From Phycisphaerales bacterium AB-hyl4 (GTDB lineage: Bacteria; Planctomycetota; Phycisphaerae; Phycisphaerales; Phycisphaeraceae): a stretch of 64,000 bases of DNA. Of this stretch, positions 63,161-64,000 are shown piece after piece (the stretch's first letter is position 1; each line of letters opens with the position of its first letter). The notes under the pieces were generated by a model. The model made no database searches, was not told where the DNA came from, and worked only from the letters and a program-made list of their open reading frames with translations. The position numbers and the translations under genes are program-made. Location: NCBI GenBank assembly GCA_041821185.1, contig JBGUBD010000002.1, positions 372,001 through 436,000 of the forward strand, in the 5' to 3' direction.

Positions 63161-64000
63161 ATGTTTTCAAAACGTTCGTTTACTTTAGCGGCCGCTGGTG
63201 CTGCGATCGCCATGGGTGGCGCGATGGTGTCCACCGCTCAGGCGTATTCCTACACGGAGCTTGTTCGCAACGTGTTCGAAGCGCACGGGGGGAACGCGCA
63301 AACGCCGCTCATCTACCGTGACCAGGGCTCGAACTACAGCCTGACGTTCACGCAGAATGGTACTGAGTACGTGCTCGGCGCGGTCCTGTACGATTCGATC
63401 CATGCGGGCAACACGCAGATTCCTGCGATCAAGGACATCGCCGCGTCGCCGGCGAATCGTGAGCGTCTTGGTCTGAATGAATCCGCACCCGCAGTGGGCG
63501 GTCTTTTCCTGGCACAGGCTGCTGGCGTCCAGGAAGCTGGCGCAGTGGGACCTGAAGGTGGCACGTTGCCGCATCAGTACTTCGCCCCGGCGGAATCGGG
63601 AAGCTACAGCTTCACCGACCGTCAAGGTAACGAAGTAAGCTTTGACTGGAATCCGATGGACCCCAACGCCCTGCTGCAACTGTTCGCTGACGACACGGGT
63701 GCGTTTGCAAACAACATGCAGTTCGGTGCTCAGCAGGCCATCGATAACATGAGCACCAACATGCTCGCCGAGATCGGTTTCTTCGGTGACGCGATGGTTG
63801 GCGCCCAGTATGCCTTGGGTCAAGAGTACTACGCTGTCGAACTTGAGTTCGACGGTACGGACTTCGTCGGCCCGCGCGAGTTCGTTGCGAACCTGAACGT
63901 TCTCAACGACTGGGGCGGTCTGTTCCCAGGTGTGAAGGACCACGACGGTCAGAACCAGATCCACATGTTCGGTCGTCTGCTTGACGATGCGTCAGGTGGC
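63161..64000 (+). CDS. Secreted protein of unknown function, 3' end outside window
   Basis: The reading frame is open from the ATG at 63161 to the window edge (280 codons, no stop). Residues 1-28 form a classic signal peptide with a basic start (MFSKRSF), an Ala/Gly-rich core and cleavage after TAQA. The mature part has few cysteines and many Asn, Gln, Gly and aromatic residues. GAGAGAGGG precedes the ATG. It lies 399 bases after the TPR gene. A PEP-CTERM tail, which would make it an exosortase substrate, would be beyond the window and cannot be seen. I recognise no catalytic motif. Confidence 0.75.
   Translation, partial: MFSKRSFTLAAAGAAIAMGGAMVSTAQAYSYTELVRNVFEAHGGNAQTPLIYRDQGSNYSLTFTQNGTEYVLGAVLYDSIHAGNTQIPAIKDIAASPANRERLGLNESAPAVGGLFLAQAAGVQEAGAVGPEGGTLPHQYFAPAESGSYSFTDRQGNEVSFDWNPMDPNALLQLFADDTGAFANNMQFGAQQAIDNMSTNMLAEIGFFGDAMVGAQYALGQEYYAVELEFDGTDFVGPREFVANLNVLNDWGGLFPGVKDHDGQNQIHMFGRLLDDASGG

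Overview
The window is a GC-rich bacterial chromosome segment. The gene set suggests a Gram-negative planctomycete, most likely class Phycisphaerae; this is inference from gene content, not a database match. Pointers are an exosortase fused to an EpsI domain, a short chlamydial Hc1-like histone, a deoxyhypusine-synthase-like protein, an AroD-AroE fusion, a RicT/PSP1 protein with a long tail, a Rho factor with a charged N-terminal extension, and lipid A/LPS genes (KdtA, an LptF/G permease, FabZ). I find no rRNA, tRNA, CRISPR array, insertion sequence or prophage. Most of the window is chromosomal housekeeping, with a more accessory stretch at about 30.3-39.1 kb.

Layout. 0-3 kb: recO, two hypothetical genes and a UDP-glucuronate decarboxylase. 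3-6 kb: a lutABC lactate-oxidation operon on the minus strand. 6-9 kb: a PilZ protein, a small membrane protein and an orphan, degenerate RnfD/NqrB-like membrane protein. 9-16.5 kb: FabZ, an Hc1-like protein, argJ, class I fructose-bisphosphate aldolase, MarC, a BetT-type transporter and an LptF/G permease. 16.6-23.3 kb: a quinone-oxidoreductase-like enzyme, ribF, an NrnA-type DHH phosphoesterase, dapB, a TupA-like ATP-grasp protein in AT-richer DNA and a MATE exporter. 23.6-30.3 kb: DHS-like protein, kdtA, proB, trmD fused to a GNAT domain, rpsP and an orphan OppF-type ATPase.

30.3-39.1 kb: an overlapping ATP-grasp ligase/CocE hydrolase pair, a tandem alpha/beta hydrolase whose second domain has lost its nucleophile, an AAC(3)-family acetyltransferase, and an overlapping ArnA-type epimerase/glycosyltransferase pair. 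39.4-49.1 kb: aroDE, a transporter-acyltransferase fusion, a RicT-like protein, a YbhN-type membrane protein, a methyltransferase, a cupin lipoprotein and cardiolipin synthase. 49.3-54.7 kb: a signalling cluster (REC-HATPase protein, CHASE hybrid kinase, zinc-ribbon protein, separate HPt protein) and coaE. 55-64 kb: rho, then an exosortase-EpsI gene directly followed by a 1400-residue TPR gene, then a long structured leader and a secreted protein that runs off the window. The last three are the best candidates for a surface-sorting or exopolysaccharide system.

Between the genes there are at least three dispersed repeat types: arrays of 7-base units based on GAAACTC or AATCAGC (seven arrays), a perfect 13-bp palindromic hairpin (three copies, one followed by a T-tract after rho), and hairpin elements bordered by TTTAGCC/GGCTAAA. 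Several starts were moved inward from the longest reading frame on the basis of Shine-Dalgarno position and family length; these choices are noted entry by entry.
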